A model generated the notes under the pieces. The model did not search any database. It saw only the letters and a list, made by a program, of their open reading frames with translations, and was not told the origin of the DNA. The position numbers and the translations under genes were made by a program. From Stereum hirsutum FP-91666 SS1 (Eukaryota > Basidiomycota > Agaricomycetes > Russulales > Stereaceae), in the NCBI RefSeq assembly GCF_000264905.1, contig NW_006763143.1, positions 155,711 through 219,710 of the forward strand: a stretch of 64,000 bases of DNA. Direction: 5' to 3'. Of this stretch, positions 21,108 through 33,161 are shown one piece after another; the stretch's first letter is position 1, and the number at the start of each line of letters is the position of its first letter.

Positions 21108-22337
21108 ATGGCTGTCACCTCACCTACGGAGCTCCCCACCCCTCAAACTCTACAAGAGATAGCGAAAGTCGAAGTCTGGGACGAGGACGGGAATAAGGTT
21201 CCTTTTGGGAGTATATATGGGGAGGAGAAGGCTGTCGTTGTGTTCATTCGTACGTCTTTAAGCTTTGGAGTCTCGAGCGAGGTCACTGATGGAGGTGGTG
21301 TGCTTTGGTTTTTTGGACAGGTCATTTCTTTTGTGGGGTGAGTAGTCTCTCTTTCGTCGTCTCTAGGCCTTAAGATGGACAAGGATGGCTGAATCGCACA
21401 ATCTGTTCTTGGCTATGTCGTCGTCCTCAATCGACAAACATAAATATATAGCTCTGTCAGGTTTGTCCATCCTTCCTCTTCTTCATCTTCCCGCCATTTA
21501 CACATTCATATCGTACCTCCACGATACCCTCGACATCCAAACAGCAATACACATCGCAACTCGCAGCCGTAAAGTCTGAGGCGCTCCAAGCCGCGAATAC
21601 GAAGATCGTAGTCGTGGGTTGTGGCGAGTGGAAGCTCATGAAGGATTATAAGGGTGTGTACTTGTAGACATTCACACACAATCCTTTCCACTCTTCTTTC
21701 CGTCTTCCCTGTGTCTTTGTAAAGGTGTTCTTGACCGACCTATCCTCCCCCTTCTCTTCCGTTTTGCAGAAAATACAGGCTTCAAAGGCTCGATATACGC
21801 AGACCCCGACCGGGCTCTCTATCGCGCTCTCGACATGAAAGAGAATATGAAAGGGACGCCTGCGGGTGAGAAGAAGAGAGGATATCTCCAGGACAGTATC
21901 GTGCAGAATGTCGTCGGGGCATTCAAGGTAGGTCGTACGCCTGCACCTCGTCGGCTTTCTTTCAATTGAAGTGACATACGAACTGAACGTGTGATGTAGC
22001 GCGGATTCAAGCATCCCCTCAACATCGGTAAACAAGGCAACGTGTCGCAGAACGGCGGAGAGTTCGTGTTCGGACCGGGGGATACGTGCTCGTTCGCGTC
22101 GAGGATGCAACACACTGAGGATCGTGAGTCCGAGTTCCTTCCTCTCGCCATCCCATATATTTCGAATTTCTTCTGGTCATAATTCCCATCTCAATCCTGT
22201 GACCGGAGCATCTAAGCTACTGTTTTTGCTGACATCTTTGCTAACGCTCGTCTGCGTTGACCGTCTCTTTCAATGTGATCTATGTAGACGTCGAAATCGC
22301 GGACCTGATGAAGGAAGCTGGTGTCGTCTTCCCTTGA
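21108..22337 (+). CDS. AhpC/TSA-2 (peroxiredoxin-like) protein, copy 4
   Basis: Intact copy. The start at 21108 gives MAVTSPTELPTPQTLQEIA, then KVEVWDEDGNKVPFGSIY and AVVVFIR. It continues through HFFCG, the microexon CTCTGTCAG at 21452-21460 and QYTSQLAAVKSEALQAANTK, so the redox motif is CGLC. Then VVVGCGEWKLMKDYK, TGFKGSIYADPDRALYRALDM, GFKHPLNIGKQGNVSQNGGEF and FASRMQHTED, and a last exon VEIADLMKEAGVVFP with the stop at 22335. It has the same exon plan as copies 1 and 3. The neighbouring same-strand copy 3 suggests a tandem duplication. Confidence 0.87.
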
Positions 22338-22806
22338 ATCTTGATATGTAAGATTCCGTTCACACAGCAATAGGCGATGAGGTTGTCAGGAGAGCATAGT
22401 ATGGCCTATCGATGGCGCATCGACCGAATGTTCTCACCATTGAAGTGGTTTGCCGAAATCTGTTCCTTTGCGGATGGGTCGTGCCATGAAGACTAGTTCT
22501 GCTGGTTTTGCTCGATTTTTCCCAATTCACGCAAATCTCAAACGTATGAAGTTTGTGGTAGGCTTGAGACATGCAGAAAGCAAAAGAAGTCGATGGTATG
22601 GGCCTCCTTTATGAATGGCGCGTATAAGGGTGAGACGCACAGAGAATCTGTCCCAAAGAGAAGCGTCACCGTAAAAGGAAATTTTGTAAACGGGCGAGTT
22701 GGGGGAAGACATGCTGCTCCGACCTCCGCCGCGTGTCCGCTCCTTTCTCCCCTCCACCACTACAACCTATCCACTGTCCTTGATTTTCTGCATTTCTCGC
22801 TCGACG
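22338..22806. other. Intergenic, promoter side of the NLR gene
   Basis: No conserved frame. A pyrimidine-rich stretch from about 22735 to 22800 lies just before the NLR start, as expected for a fungal leader. Confidence 0.45.
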
Positions 22807-25800
22807 ATGTCCCACAGGAAAGGCATTACACAACTAATTCTCGCCGCTGATACTTTGGCGGCGCCGATAGCCCCATCAGGAGACGCTTTCAGCCAGCTTT
22901 GGTCACTCGCTATCCGTAAATTGGAGCAAGATCTGGCGGCCGGCTCATCGCAGCTTCCGATTCTCATTGAACGCATCCCTCGTTGTACTAATGTGGATGA
23001 TATCTATGCTGTTCTCGACGATATCACGAAACGATTTGCTGGCTTTCGCACAGGAGGCTCGAGCGCAGGCTGGAAGAAATTGCGTAACAGACTGAAACCT
23101 GCAGTAGAGATATTCCTGTTGCTCAACGGGACCATAGCAGATGATGCTTCGGTGCGTTTGCGTTGCCTTCAGAGTAATACGGGATACTCACGAAGTTTAC
23201 AGGCACTTGTACCCGGTGGGAAGGCGATCTTTGTGGCTCTTGGTGTGCTGCTCGAGGTGCGTCCGTGCCGATGGCCCCACGATGATGTCTTATAGAATAC
23301 ATTTAGGCCACGAAAGGAGTGACCGCTTACTTCGAAGCGCTTGTCGAGCTCTTCGAGGAGCTGTCTTTCTTTCTCGAAGGCCTTCGACCGCGACTACAGG
23401 AAACATCATTTGGCCCGGGAACTGCTTCCAGGACTATTGCCATCTCTATTCTCTCCCACCTGACGATCATCTGTTTTCGTGCTTTGAAGTTATTATCTAG
23501 GAATACGTGGCTTGCTCGTCTCGGTATGTTCTACCGCTATTTCAAGGTGATTCTAACTCAATCGACGGTCTGTAGACGTTTATCGCAAGGCACTCATAAA
23601 GGACAATGATATGCAAAAGGCACTCGAGAGGCTTCGCTCTCTCGCAAGACTGGAAGAAAGGGCAATCGCCATCGAAACACAGGTAATGCAATCGAAGACA
23701 TTAGCTGTGACTGTTGAGACCAGAGCTATTGTGTCGGAAACGTCTGAGACCACGAACAATTTGGTCTCCAAATTTGACGGAATGACGAAAGGTATGTCTC
23801 TGTTCTGTTGACATGAAAGTATCGGCACTGATCAACGTACAGAGGGGCTCCCATTGTTGCACGATATTCGAGACGATCAAGGTGAGGTTTGCTCAGTGGC
23901 ATCGGTGACTCTATCTGACCGTGAACAGGGGAAATGTTAGATATCCTGCGCTCTGAGGTGGGCGACTGCATCAAGTCTATGTCCTATCATCTTTCTTACA
24001 CTTCGATACGAAATAGGAACAGCATAGGGCGAGGGTGGACATATCCGGTACATCCCATTATACTGTTGCGATGGTCGGTTACGGAGATCCGTCTAATGAC
24101 ATTATCGTATAGAAATCCTGGAGAAGCTCAGCCCGGTACGCAGTGCCGAAATCGACTCCCAGAGAGGTCCACGTTGCATGGAAGGCACCCGCGTCGGTGT
24201 CCTCAAGTTGTTGCGCGAATGGAGCGACGACGAGCAGGCACCACGAATATTTTGGCTCAATGGCATGGCTGGTATCGGAAAGTCAGCTATTGCGCGCTCG
24301 TTTTGCCATGACCTGAGCCAGCACAATCGTCTGGGCGGCTCCTTCTTCTGCTCCCGCAATGGTTCTGTGGCAGTGAGCGACGCTCAGCGTATCATCCCCA
24401 CCCTTGCTGTGGCAATGGCATCTCGGGATGTTACCTACAACAGAGCGTTGCTAACCGTGCTGAATGAAAAGACTTTCTCTAAAGACTGGAATCTCGAAGT
24501 TCAAATTCAATACTTGCTCGCAACTCCATTCTCTGAGAGGCTACCACAGACTGCGAAGATATGCCTGCCTATCTTTGTCGTCGATGCTCTGGACGAGTGT
24601 TCAGACGAAGACTTGACCCGTCATCTTGTGGAGTCCCTGGTTAACATATCGGCCCATGTGCCTGCTAAATTCTTTCTCACATCTCGGCCAGAACCACATA
24701 TCCGACAGAGGCTGGAACAGTTGGAATCAGATCCACATTCATATTTCTGGGGTCGCTCTTTGAGGCTCCACGACATTGAACAGGACATTGTTGAGGCCGA
24801 CATATCACTCTATCTGATGCATGAACTGAAAAAGATGCGCGAAATGTCCTTTCCACCAGACTGGCCTCCCTCCAATCAAGTTGCCACATTGACCCGTCTC
24901 TCTGGTAAACTCTTCATCTACGCGTTCACAGCTCTTGCATACATCCGTAAAAAACCAGTTCTTCGTCTCGGACAGCTAACCGATGATTCCGCTATCAGCG
25001 CACAAATGACAAAGCCATTGGATCACATCTACGAGATGATCCTCACGGAGGCCATGAACCCAGAGGTTTTCACCGCGGACGAGGCTGCCTTGACGAAGAG
25101 GATCGTTTCGATAATATTGACCATTCGTGAACCCATGTCAGTAGCGGAGCTCGGTGAACTACTAGAAATGCCGGCTCATCTTGTTCGGGACTCGCTAAGC
25201 CATCTATACGCTGTGGTATATGTCCCCCGTGACAATGACAGCGGTGCTCTTGCCACATTCCATGCCTCCTTTGGTGACTTCCTCACTTCAATGAGTCGAG
25301 CGCCAGCGCCGATGTATGTTGATATTGCCGGCTCTCACAGTGACCTTGCGTCGATATGCATAGGCATGCTGCGGTCCGACAAGCTCTGCTTCAACTTGGC
25401 ACACATAACTTCATCAGAGTATGTTCAACGTGCTAAGGGTGAAATGTCCTCACTTGTGCCTGAATCCTTGCGTTATGCATGTACCCATTGGGTATACCAT
25501 ATTACTGTATCGAATGATCAGGCGCCATTATGGAGTGCAGTCGAAGATTTTTTCATTGGACCGAAGTTCTTGTTCTGGCTAGAAGCGTTGAGTGTGGTCG
25601 GGATTACATCTCATTTGGAGAAGATGAATAGGCTAATTCACGAACATGTCCATAAAATGTCACCAAGACTGAGCATGTTCATTCGCGATGGAATGGATTT
25701 TGCCTTTCGCTTCCTGGATGTCATCAAGGCCAGTCGGCCCCATATCTATCTATCTGCTCTTCCCCTTACAGACAAGTCGTCAGCTGTCAGCCAGAGCTGC

Positions 25801-27167
25801 CTATATGCATTCACCGGCCTTGCGAAAGCCACATGGGATGTTATAAATGCGCCACTGCCTAATGATGTGTATGTTGAATATTATGAAGTCAGCGAAGAAT
25901 ACCGAACAGAGCTGCATCATCCTGCTTCAGCCGTGTGGTCGCCCGATGGTGCCAGGATCTTCGTTGCGTGGGGTCGGGAAATCACGGTATGGGATGCCCT
26001 TTCCGGCACACGGATAGCTTCTTCGACTATTAAAGGTCATACCAATATGATCAGTGCTATATCTATCTCTGCAGATGGTAAAATCATTGTGTCTGGCTCC
26101 CATGACCGGACTATCGGTGTTTGGAATACTCACACTCAAGAGCTTGTAGTATCCTCCCGACTGAAGGGTCATAAAAGTCGCATATTTTGCGTAGCTCTAT
26201 CCTCTGACGGAACCAAGATAGCCTCCGGTGATTGGGAGGGCGTTATTTGCATCTGGAGCTCTGCTTCTGGCGAGATGCTTGGAAAGATGACGACGAGCGG
26301 TGAACCCTCGACCGTTCATTCCATCGCATTCATCGAACGGCCGAACCAAGAGCTACAACTTGTATCAGCTTCTTGTGATTACGTATTGCATATTTGGGAC
26401 ATACAAGAAGGCTCTCCTCCTACTGCACTCCTAGAAGGACACAAGGATGAAGTCACTTGCGTGGCTGTTTCCCCCGACGGCACGCACATAGCTTCCGGTT
26501 CAGTGGACACAACCGTTCGTCTTTGGGCAACAACGGGCGGTAGTGCCATCACGATCCTTGTAGGACATAAAACCTACGTTATTTCCGTCGCATGGTCTCC
26601 GGATGGCACTAAAATTGCTAGTGGAGGAGAAGGCTATGAAGCATTTGTCTGGGACACCGAGAGCGGCGCGCGACTGTCGATGTACATGCCCAGACCTGGA
26701 GCAGGCCTCATAAATAATATCCGTTTCTCTCCGAACTGCAGATATCTTCTTGCTACTTCAAGTAATTTTACCGATCATGGGGTAGTAAGAGTATGGGATA
26801 TAGGGTCACAAAGTGATGATAGCAGCATTGTAACAGGTAGGCTTCATGGTCCAAGACATTCAGATCGTGTGGAATTGGGACTGAACCACTGTTATGTCAT
26901 AAAGGAGGATCCAAGCTCAGAATTTCCAAAGAAGAAGACTCTTACCGTGCTGACTGGAATCCGCTTTTCTGGGTTTACGAGCCTGTGGAGAACAAGAAGC
27001 TGATGCTATTTAATAGGGAGGCCGTCGAGGCTTTTGAGAACGGGCTAGATCCGAATTATCTTTGGAGTGTCGGGGTTCAGGGTAGGCTTACAATCGATAC
27101 GTCCGATATGGTATATGGTACGGAGTGGACCAAGTGCTATAATCCTCACGCTACTATCTCCAAATAA
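22807..27167 (+). CDS. Goodbye-NACHT-WD40 NLR (fungal STAND protein)
   Basis: A signal-transducing NTPase of the kind used by fungi for non-self recognition and programmed cell death; a role here is inferred. The start at 22807 (MSHRKGITQLILAADTLA) opens an N-terminal Goodbye-type helical domain: FSQLWSLAIRKLEQDL, AVLDDITKRFAGFR, LRNRLKPAVEIFLLL, VPGGKAIFVALGVLLE, ATKGVTAYFEALVELFE. The linker SAEIDSQRGPRCMEGTR leads to NACHT, with Walker A NGMAGIGKSAIA (about 24265) and Walker B IFVVDALDECSDED (about 24570). Some six to seven WD40 blades follow from about 25920, with typical HTNMISA, SGSHDRTIGVWN and GSVDTTVRLW. The simple frame stops at 27003, but a 68-bp intron at 26837-26904 joins VTG to GSKLRISKEEDSYRADW and carries the protein to 27167. 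About 1,270 residues. The blades are diverged, not near-identical. Confidence 0.9.
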
Positions 27168-28469
27168 CTTCTCCGTGCCACTTCGTATGTTCATTAGGCA
27201 ACATTGTCTTTCTTTCTCTTCTGCCTCGTACTATTTCTCTTCAGTTACCAAGCACTGCGGCACCACCGGGCTCGATTGTCTATTGTACGTTGTGATATAT
27301 TTACCAGTTGTATACGTACCGACTGATCGTAACGATCCTCATGACTTCGCTCCCGTTTCCTCAAAATTGAAAAGACTGGCCTGATAGCTCGCCCGCCACA
27401 TTGAGGATCCTTCTAACGCCACACGTCATTCGCGAAGCCCCTAACCCGGAAATTCGGCGCCCACACAAGATTAGGGGTTTTATGATACGGGCGCTTCGGC
27501 AACCTGGAGACAGAGATTTATGAGCCCAGAGATCGAAGTGGCTCCCGGTTCCACTCTCCCACGAGAGACTTCCCGCCGCGAGCGTGTCTTGTCCGCTCTT
27601 TATTCATTGCCTTTTTTTCTTGTACAACTCTCGGGATGCTGTCTAATCGTGCTTCCAAAGCCCGACATAAAGTTGTTTGAAGAGAAGATGTGCTGTAGCG
27701 CCTTCAGCAGCCCCGAGAGCTCGAGGCGGAATACACCGACTGCTGCTGCCTTCGTCATATGCGGGGCCGGCGCGCGAGGTGGGGCATTCTCTGGCCAGAC
27801 AGAAATGAGCTCTGGGGCCGTATCATAAAACCCCTATTCTCCTTCGCTGCTCGATCGATTTGGAGAAATTTGGGCAGACCGTGGCCGGCAGTGCCACGAC
27901 AAGACTCAACTGCGAAAAGCTCTGAATAGCACCCGACTGGCGACGAAGTACGAAAAGATCATAGTGAGAGTAAGTATAAGGTATAAGTAGATTCGTAACT
28001 GGGATCCATCAGCACCGCCCTCGACAGAGCGCAACTTGAGGCTTGGACGGGTTAGGTTCGAGGGTCTTGTAAGTCAAAAAAGGTAAGTAGGTCAGTAAGA
28101 TGGCAAAGATCGGAAACATCGACACGGACAACACGCGGGGATACGGACAAGCAGTTAACGACACAGAACGGGCAGAACGAACAGCGGAGGCAGAGCACCG
28201 GGACGAAACGAATGGAGATACGTATGTTTGTACAGTAAGTGAACAGGAATACTCGAGTAAGGAACTGGACCAGAGGACTGGATATCGCAGGAGACCGGAA
28301 AAGACGGATGAAAAGGAAGACCCAGAGGAAGAGAGAAAGAAATGGAAAGGAAAGGAGACAATCAAGCAGGACGGACGGAGCAGAAGTGAAAGATTGTGAG
28401 GAGCGAGCACTGGACCGGTCAATATATCGACGTGAGACCGGTCTCGTCTCGTCTTGAAACGATGGCTAC
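27168..28469. other. Intergenic, 1.3 kb; CCCCTAACCC motif and a weak open frame
   Basis: CGCCACAC followed by CCCCTAACCC (27438-27447) repeats the composite seen at the AhpC/TSA-2 genes, with an inverted TTAGGGG at 27471. About 75 bp further on, an ATG at 27520 opens a 102-residue frame to 27828 with no recognised family. Purine-rich sequence at 28085-28410 is the 3' flank of the G-alpha gene. No gene is called. Confidence 0.4.
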
Positions 28470-30994
28470 TCAAGCAATAAGCTCCGAATGCTTCAGATTC
28501 GCCCTCAGGATAAAATCGCGCACTGTGCATCACAAACATACACGATCAATTCCTGGGACAGGCGGACGAAGATACGGAGAGAAAGGCTCACCACTCTGGA
28601 TAATCGTCACCGTCCTTCGCGTGTCCGTGACCGCCGTAAAATGTATATAAAGCTCGCGGTCTTTATTCGGTGAGCTCTGCTGGTGAAGCACGCCGAATTT
28701 ATTTCTCAGATCTGCACTACAATCAGCTCCGGACCTCTACTAAACAGGGACAGGGACAAACTCACACTTCGACACCGAATCATAATCGTTCGGCCGATCC
28801 CCATAGCTCAACAGATGTTGCGCGAGCAAAACCCCCGCATCGAGCTTCTTCTGCAACAGGTCGCATTTATTGAGGAAGAGGATGATGTTCACGTGCGAGA
28901 GGAGTTTGTTCGAGATGACGGAGCGCCAGAGCAGGAGGGAATCTTCGAGCCTGTTGATGCGCGTGTCTTCTGCTAGGACCTGGTCGAACGCGGAGATCGG
29001 CGCGAGGAAGATGATCGCGTTGACTATTGTTGACCATCAGCACGAAATTCGCAGTGCGAAGAACAAAGAGAGGAGAGAAGGCGGGGAGGAAGCAAAGTAA
29101 ATCCAAAAACGCACCATCCTGGAAATAAGGCGCCCAAGCCTGCCTCTGATTCCTCGCCCCACCCACATCATATATCTTCCAATTCATCCCCTTACTCGCC
29201 CCCGAACTCAAGGTAAACGAATGCTCCACGACGCCCATCGTCTTCAACCTCGCCTTCAACACGTCCTCGTCCGTCGGGATATACTTCTTCGCCGTGATCC
29301 TATCAATCTCGTCCAAATAAAACCCAGAGCTTTCCTCCAGTCTGATTCGTTTAGAGCGCAGACGCGTGCGCACCCAGGGGTCGGACCAGATCTCGAGCAT
29401 GGACGGGCGGAGGGAGGACAGGACGTGGACGGGGTCGGACGGGTCTTCCCACCATCCTAGGATCTCGTTCGTTCCGGGCGATGTGGCTTTCAATTTCGTG
29501 CGGGAGAGGGAGAGCGCTTTTTTCCAGTTTGAGGTCGTGCGGACTGAGAGTTCTTTGTTGGATGAAGGAGTGGTCATCGTCGCCGTTGTGCTGTTGCTGC
29601 TACGTGAGGAAGAAGGGGCGGAGGAGGCGACGGCGGAAGAAGAGGTGGTGGTGTCGATGGCAATATATGGGCGGTGATTATGGCTGGATGGTGGTGGTGA
29701 CGACGAAAGTAATTGGCTCTTTCGTGTAGGCGACAACGTCCCGTTACCGTTGATCTTGCCGTTATACCCATCATGTGGCGTCGACCAACCAGGCGTACTC
29801 CCATCATCCAACCTCGTCGCCTCCTCCTCTCCCTCCTCCTCACTCAACATCCTCATCAGCCTCTCCTCAAGCTCGACCAACAATCCCAGCCTCTGCGCAT
29901 AATACGCGTGTTTCTCCGGTGCTAACGGGTCTGGATCCGGGTCCGGAACGGTCGTGTGGACGGATGAGGAATCGTCGAGGAGATCGTGGGCGATGTTGGT
30001 TGTGGAGTTGGAGTCGGAGAGGGAGAAGGAGTCGGAGTCGGGAGAGATGGCGTCGAGGATGCGACGGATGGAGCGGACGAGGTTGAGGTAGATGACGGAG
30101 CGCCAGGCGATGCGTTCGGCGTGGAATGCGGCGGGGGTGTGGAGGAGTTGGAATTCTGTGGGAGGTACATGATCGAGGAATCAGATTGGAGGGTGGAGGA
30201 GTGGAATGCGGGAAAAAATGTGGAAGTGAGAAGACGTTGACAGTTTGAATGCTCCATTATCGTCGCCACAGTGGCACGAGGAACACATACGAATCAATGG
30301 CCCACCTCAGAAACATGGGATATCTTGGACGAATAACTACGTGCTTCTAGTCGCTGCCGTGGCAGCGAATGACAGCGTTCACCTTCGAACGTTCAAGATG
30401 AACATGTCTTCTCCGGAGCAACTACGACCGGACTGTCGCACGAGCCACGGAAGCATACTCTGAGGAGCCTCATACCGGTGGCCAGGAAGGACCGGGGAGA
30501 TATCATTTGACTGTGACCAACTGCGTCGGCGAGGAAAGACCTCTGCAAGAGTCCGCAAATCCCGGAGCAGGAGACAGGAGGACCAGTGCGGCGAAAGACG
30601 CCCGACATACGACGAATTACAACGCGCCACTCCCCAAACCAACGTCGTGCGCCACACCTCAAACCCACGTCCACATCATACCCAACCTCCAGCTCTCATT
30701 CTACGAGATACACAGAACAAAGAAGCAAAAGTCGAAGGACTCACGTTTCAACGTCGTACTCTTCCCGCTCTCGCTCTGCCCGAGCAACAATACCTTCACG
30801 TCCGGCTTCTGTTTCTTCAACAACGCCTTCTCCTGCCTGAGCTGCTCGTCGATCGCGTCCGAGACCTTCTGCGCCTCTGCTTCCATCTGCAACCTCGCCT
30901 CTCGTGCGGCTGAAGTCTCGTTGGGTGGCGGCCGGAGGGCGGCTGCAAGAGGATCGGAGAGGGACCGACGTGGTTTATTGGGTGCGGATGGCAT
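28470..30994 (-). CDS. Atypical G-protein alpha subunit with large insert
   Basis: A heterotrimeric G-alpha homologue, about 580 residues where typical ones have 350-360. The start at 30994 gives MPSAPNKPRRSLSDPL with no Gly2 for myristoylation. The P-loop is GQSESGKST (30745-30785), followed by a 589-bp intron and QFQLLHTPAAFHAERIAW. The helical domain holds a Ser/Thr-rich, low-complexity insert of about 200 residues. Switch I reads DVLKARLKTMG and keeps Arg and the first Thr. Switch II reads DVGGARNQRQAW with Ala (29155-29157) at the catalytic Gln position. G4 is FLNKCDLL and G5 is FTAVTDT. The C-terminus is VRDFILRANLKHSELIA, reached by splicing, with the stop at 28470. The usual GAG of the P-loop is GQS. 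Slow or absent GTP hydrolysis is inferred. Confidence 0.88.
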
Positions 30995-33161
30995 GGTCCT
31001 ATTCTTCGTTTGTGAAGCTCGGTGACGAGTGTGGGGTATCGAAGGTAGGAAGTATGTCTCGGACGACGCGGACGACGATCAAGGTGGAGGTTGAAGAGCA
31101 GAAAATTGCGGGGGCCGGGCGCTAGAAAAGTTGGGAGAGAAAGAGGGGGTGTGAGAACGTGTCGACAAGTCGAAAAGAAGGCTTCGCTGGCCCGTCGCCG
31201 CCGTCGTTGTCAGTCCCTCTGCACTTGATCACACGCTCCCCGGCTTCCGAGCTCTCTTTCGTATGGGTTTATGTATGATATGTAATGAAGCCGTGACATA
31301 CCTCAGGACCTCCTTAATTAACAAATGACTCCTATAAGTATTCCGGCCTTTAACGGTTGAGACGCCGACGATGATGGAGAGAATCTCAGGCTCTCGGACA
31401 ACCGCGATGTGTGATGGTTTGGAACTCTCGCTGTTCTGGTGTCGGGTCAGTGATAGTGAGAGTGTGTGGACCGGTGCGTATTCGGAGGGTCGGATGCTCA
31501 GAAGGGAGGAAGGATGGGAGTTCGCACGGGATGAATGTTGTGTGAAGGCACATGGCTAAAGTTAGTCTTCAACGCTGCGGCGTGCGTATTTACCGGTCCA
31601 TTCCAGGTCGTATCGTTCCTTGTCGGAGACCGCCACTGACACCGGTTATCCATCCTTCCAGTCCTTCATACTGGTCCCACCGACGCTCGGCTCTGTACCA
31701 GCAGTGGATCTTGGACTTGCTGGATGTCGGGACGTACTCGGGTGGCGGTTTGCGCTCGGCGAGAGGGTGTGGAGCGATTCAAAGCGTTCACCTCAAACTC
31801 GCCCGTTTTATATCTTTTTCGACCATGACAACGGTCACTCTTGATGAAAACCTTTGTGAGCAGCTGCAGTACTTGGCGACTGCCCCGCGGCGATTGAGCG
31901 CTGAGACTGGGCCTTGGACTTGCCGCGATATTTCTCTGGTGCTCCGCTCACTGTCTCTGACATCTTTTCTCGGCAGACATTCCTTCAAGATCGTAAATCT
32001 TGAAGAAAATCCGCACCCTATAAGTGCCTAATGCTGGCTTATCCTCGTCGAGTTAACCAACGCGCCAGCTTGCTCTAGTGACTCGTCGCTGTTCATCTAT
32101 CGAACTTTTGCTCCCGTCTCAAGATGGAATGGGCCCATCCGGCGACCAGACCGAAAATGCGTTCGGGCATCTAGACGTTTATCACACAGGTACTTGTTGC
32201 TCGGTATACCAACTAGAGAAGCCAGATCAATACTGTACTTATATCTGCTCCTCCGAGGCTCGTCGGGTCCTCGTTCTGAGTCGAACGTTGGCTGCAACGC
32301 TAAATGTTATCATTTTACCCAGGTTATCCTCCTGTCATCGACTATAACTAACCAGAACACTGCATAAAATGATCCGCTGATCACACCCTCTAATCCTTTA
32401 CATAGATAATTTTCGGTGAACTTCATGGTGGGCACCACCGGCAGTCTGTCAGATATACTCCAGACTTGGACAGCCGTCTCGACGATTTCCGGCCCTGTCC
32501 ACTATTAGAGAGGACGTGCTCTTCGACTCCTCCGGCCATTGATAGGGATAGTCAGAAGAAATGAAATCTTTTTGTCCTCCCAGATCCCGTGCAACATGGT
32601 CTGCGTATTTCATCGTCTGGTCTTCGTATTTCATCGTCGCTGGCGAACCACGGCCGTGTGGCGCGCCACTGCAACTTACCAAACTTGACCTCCGAATCCA
32701 AACGGCGAACGTCTTACGCAGGTTGAAAAACCCGCGGTTTGTTTGACTTTTTTTTTGTGATGTCTCAAGGCCACACTAGTACTACCATCGCACTGATCCC
32801 TACTACTTGAAGTTCCGTCCAGCCCATAGTAACTTAGACACAACCAAGTTCCTACCGTTGTCTTGTTGTGCCTTGCGCGGAAGTATATTTCGTGACTCAG
32901 GCGGAACGGACCCGCTCGAATTTTCTGGAAAATCCTGGGAGGTAGCAGAACGTTCTGGTGATACTTTCACGTGTCGAAATGGCAAGCAGAATCAGGCCAC
33001 GATAGAGTAAGTTATGTTTTCGAGAATTTGAATTTTCAAGCAGCGCTGAATGATATACATACAGGCTCATCCGAGACCTCTGCCCCCCTCCCAGCACCCA
33101 ACATCCTCTTGATACCGTCCACCACCTCCGCCCCTCCCGCGCCACCCCTCCGAGCAATATG
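30995..33161. other. Large intergenic stretch, about 2.1 kb
   Basis: No family recognised on either strand. A 159-residue open frame at 31552-32031 (+) has no convincing features. The first exon or exons of the RNase H gene may begin near 32970-33060, where a donor (GATAGA|gtaagt) and an acceptor (atacag) frame a possible intron. Confidence 0.4.

Noticed and set aside
24178..27003. NLR ending at the 27003 stop
   Set aside because: The final residues in that frame are poor, while splicing at 26837-26904 gives a longer, well-formed tail. I used 27167 as the end.
30379..30674. Two minus-strand frames inside the long G-alpha intron
   Set aside because: Overlapping frames of similar length with no recognised family and no splice sites linking them to G-alpha exons.
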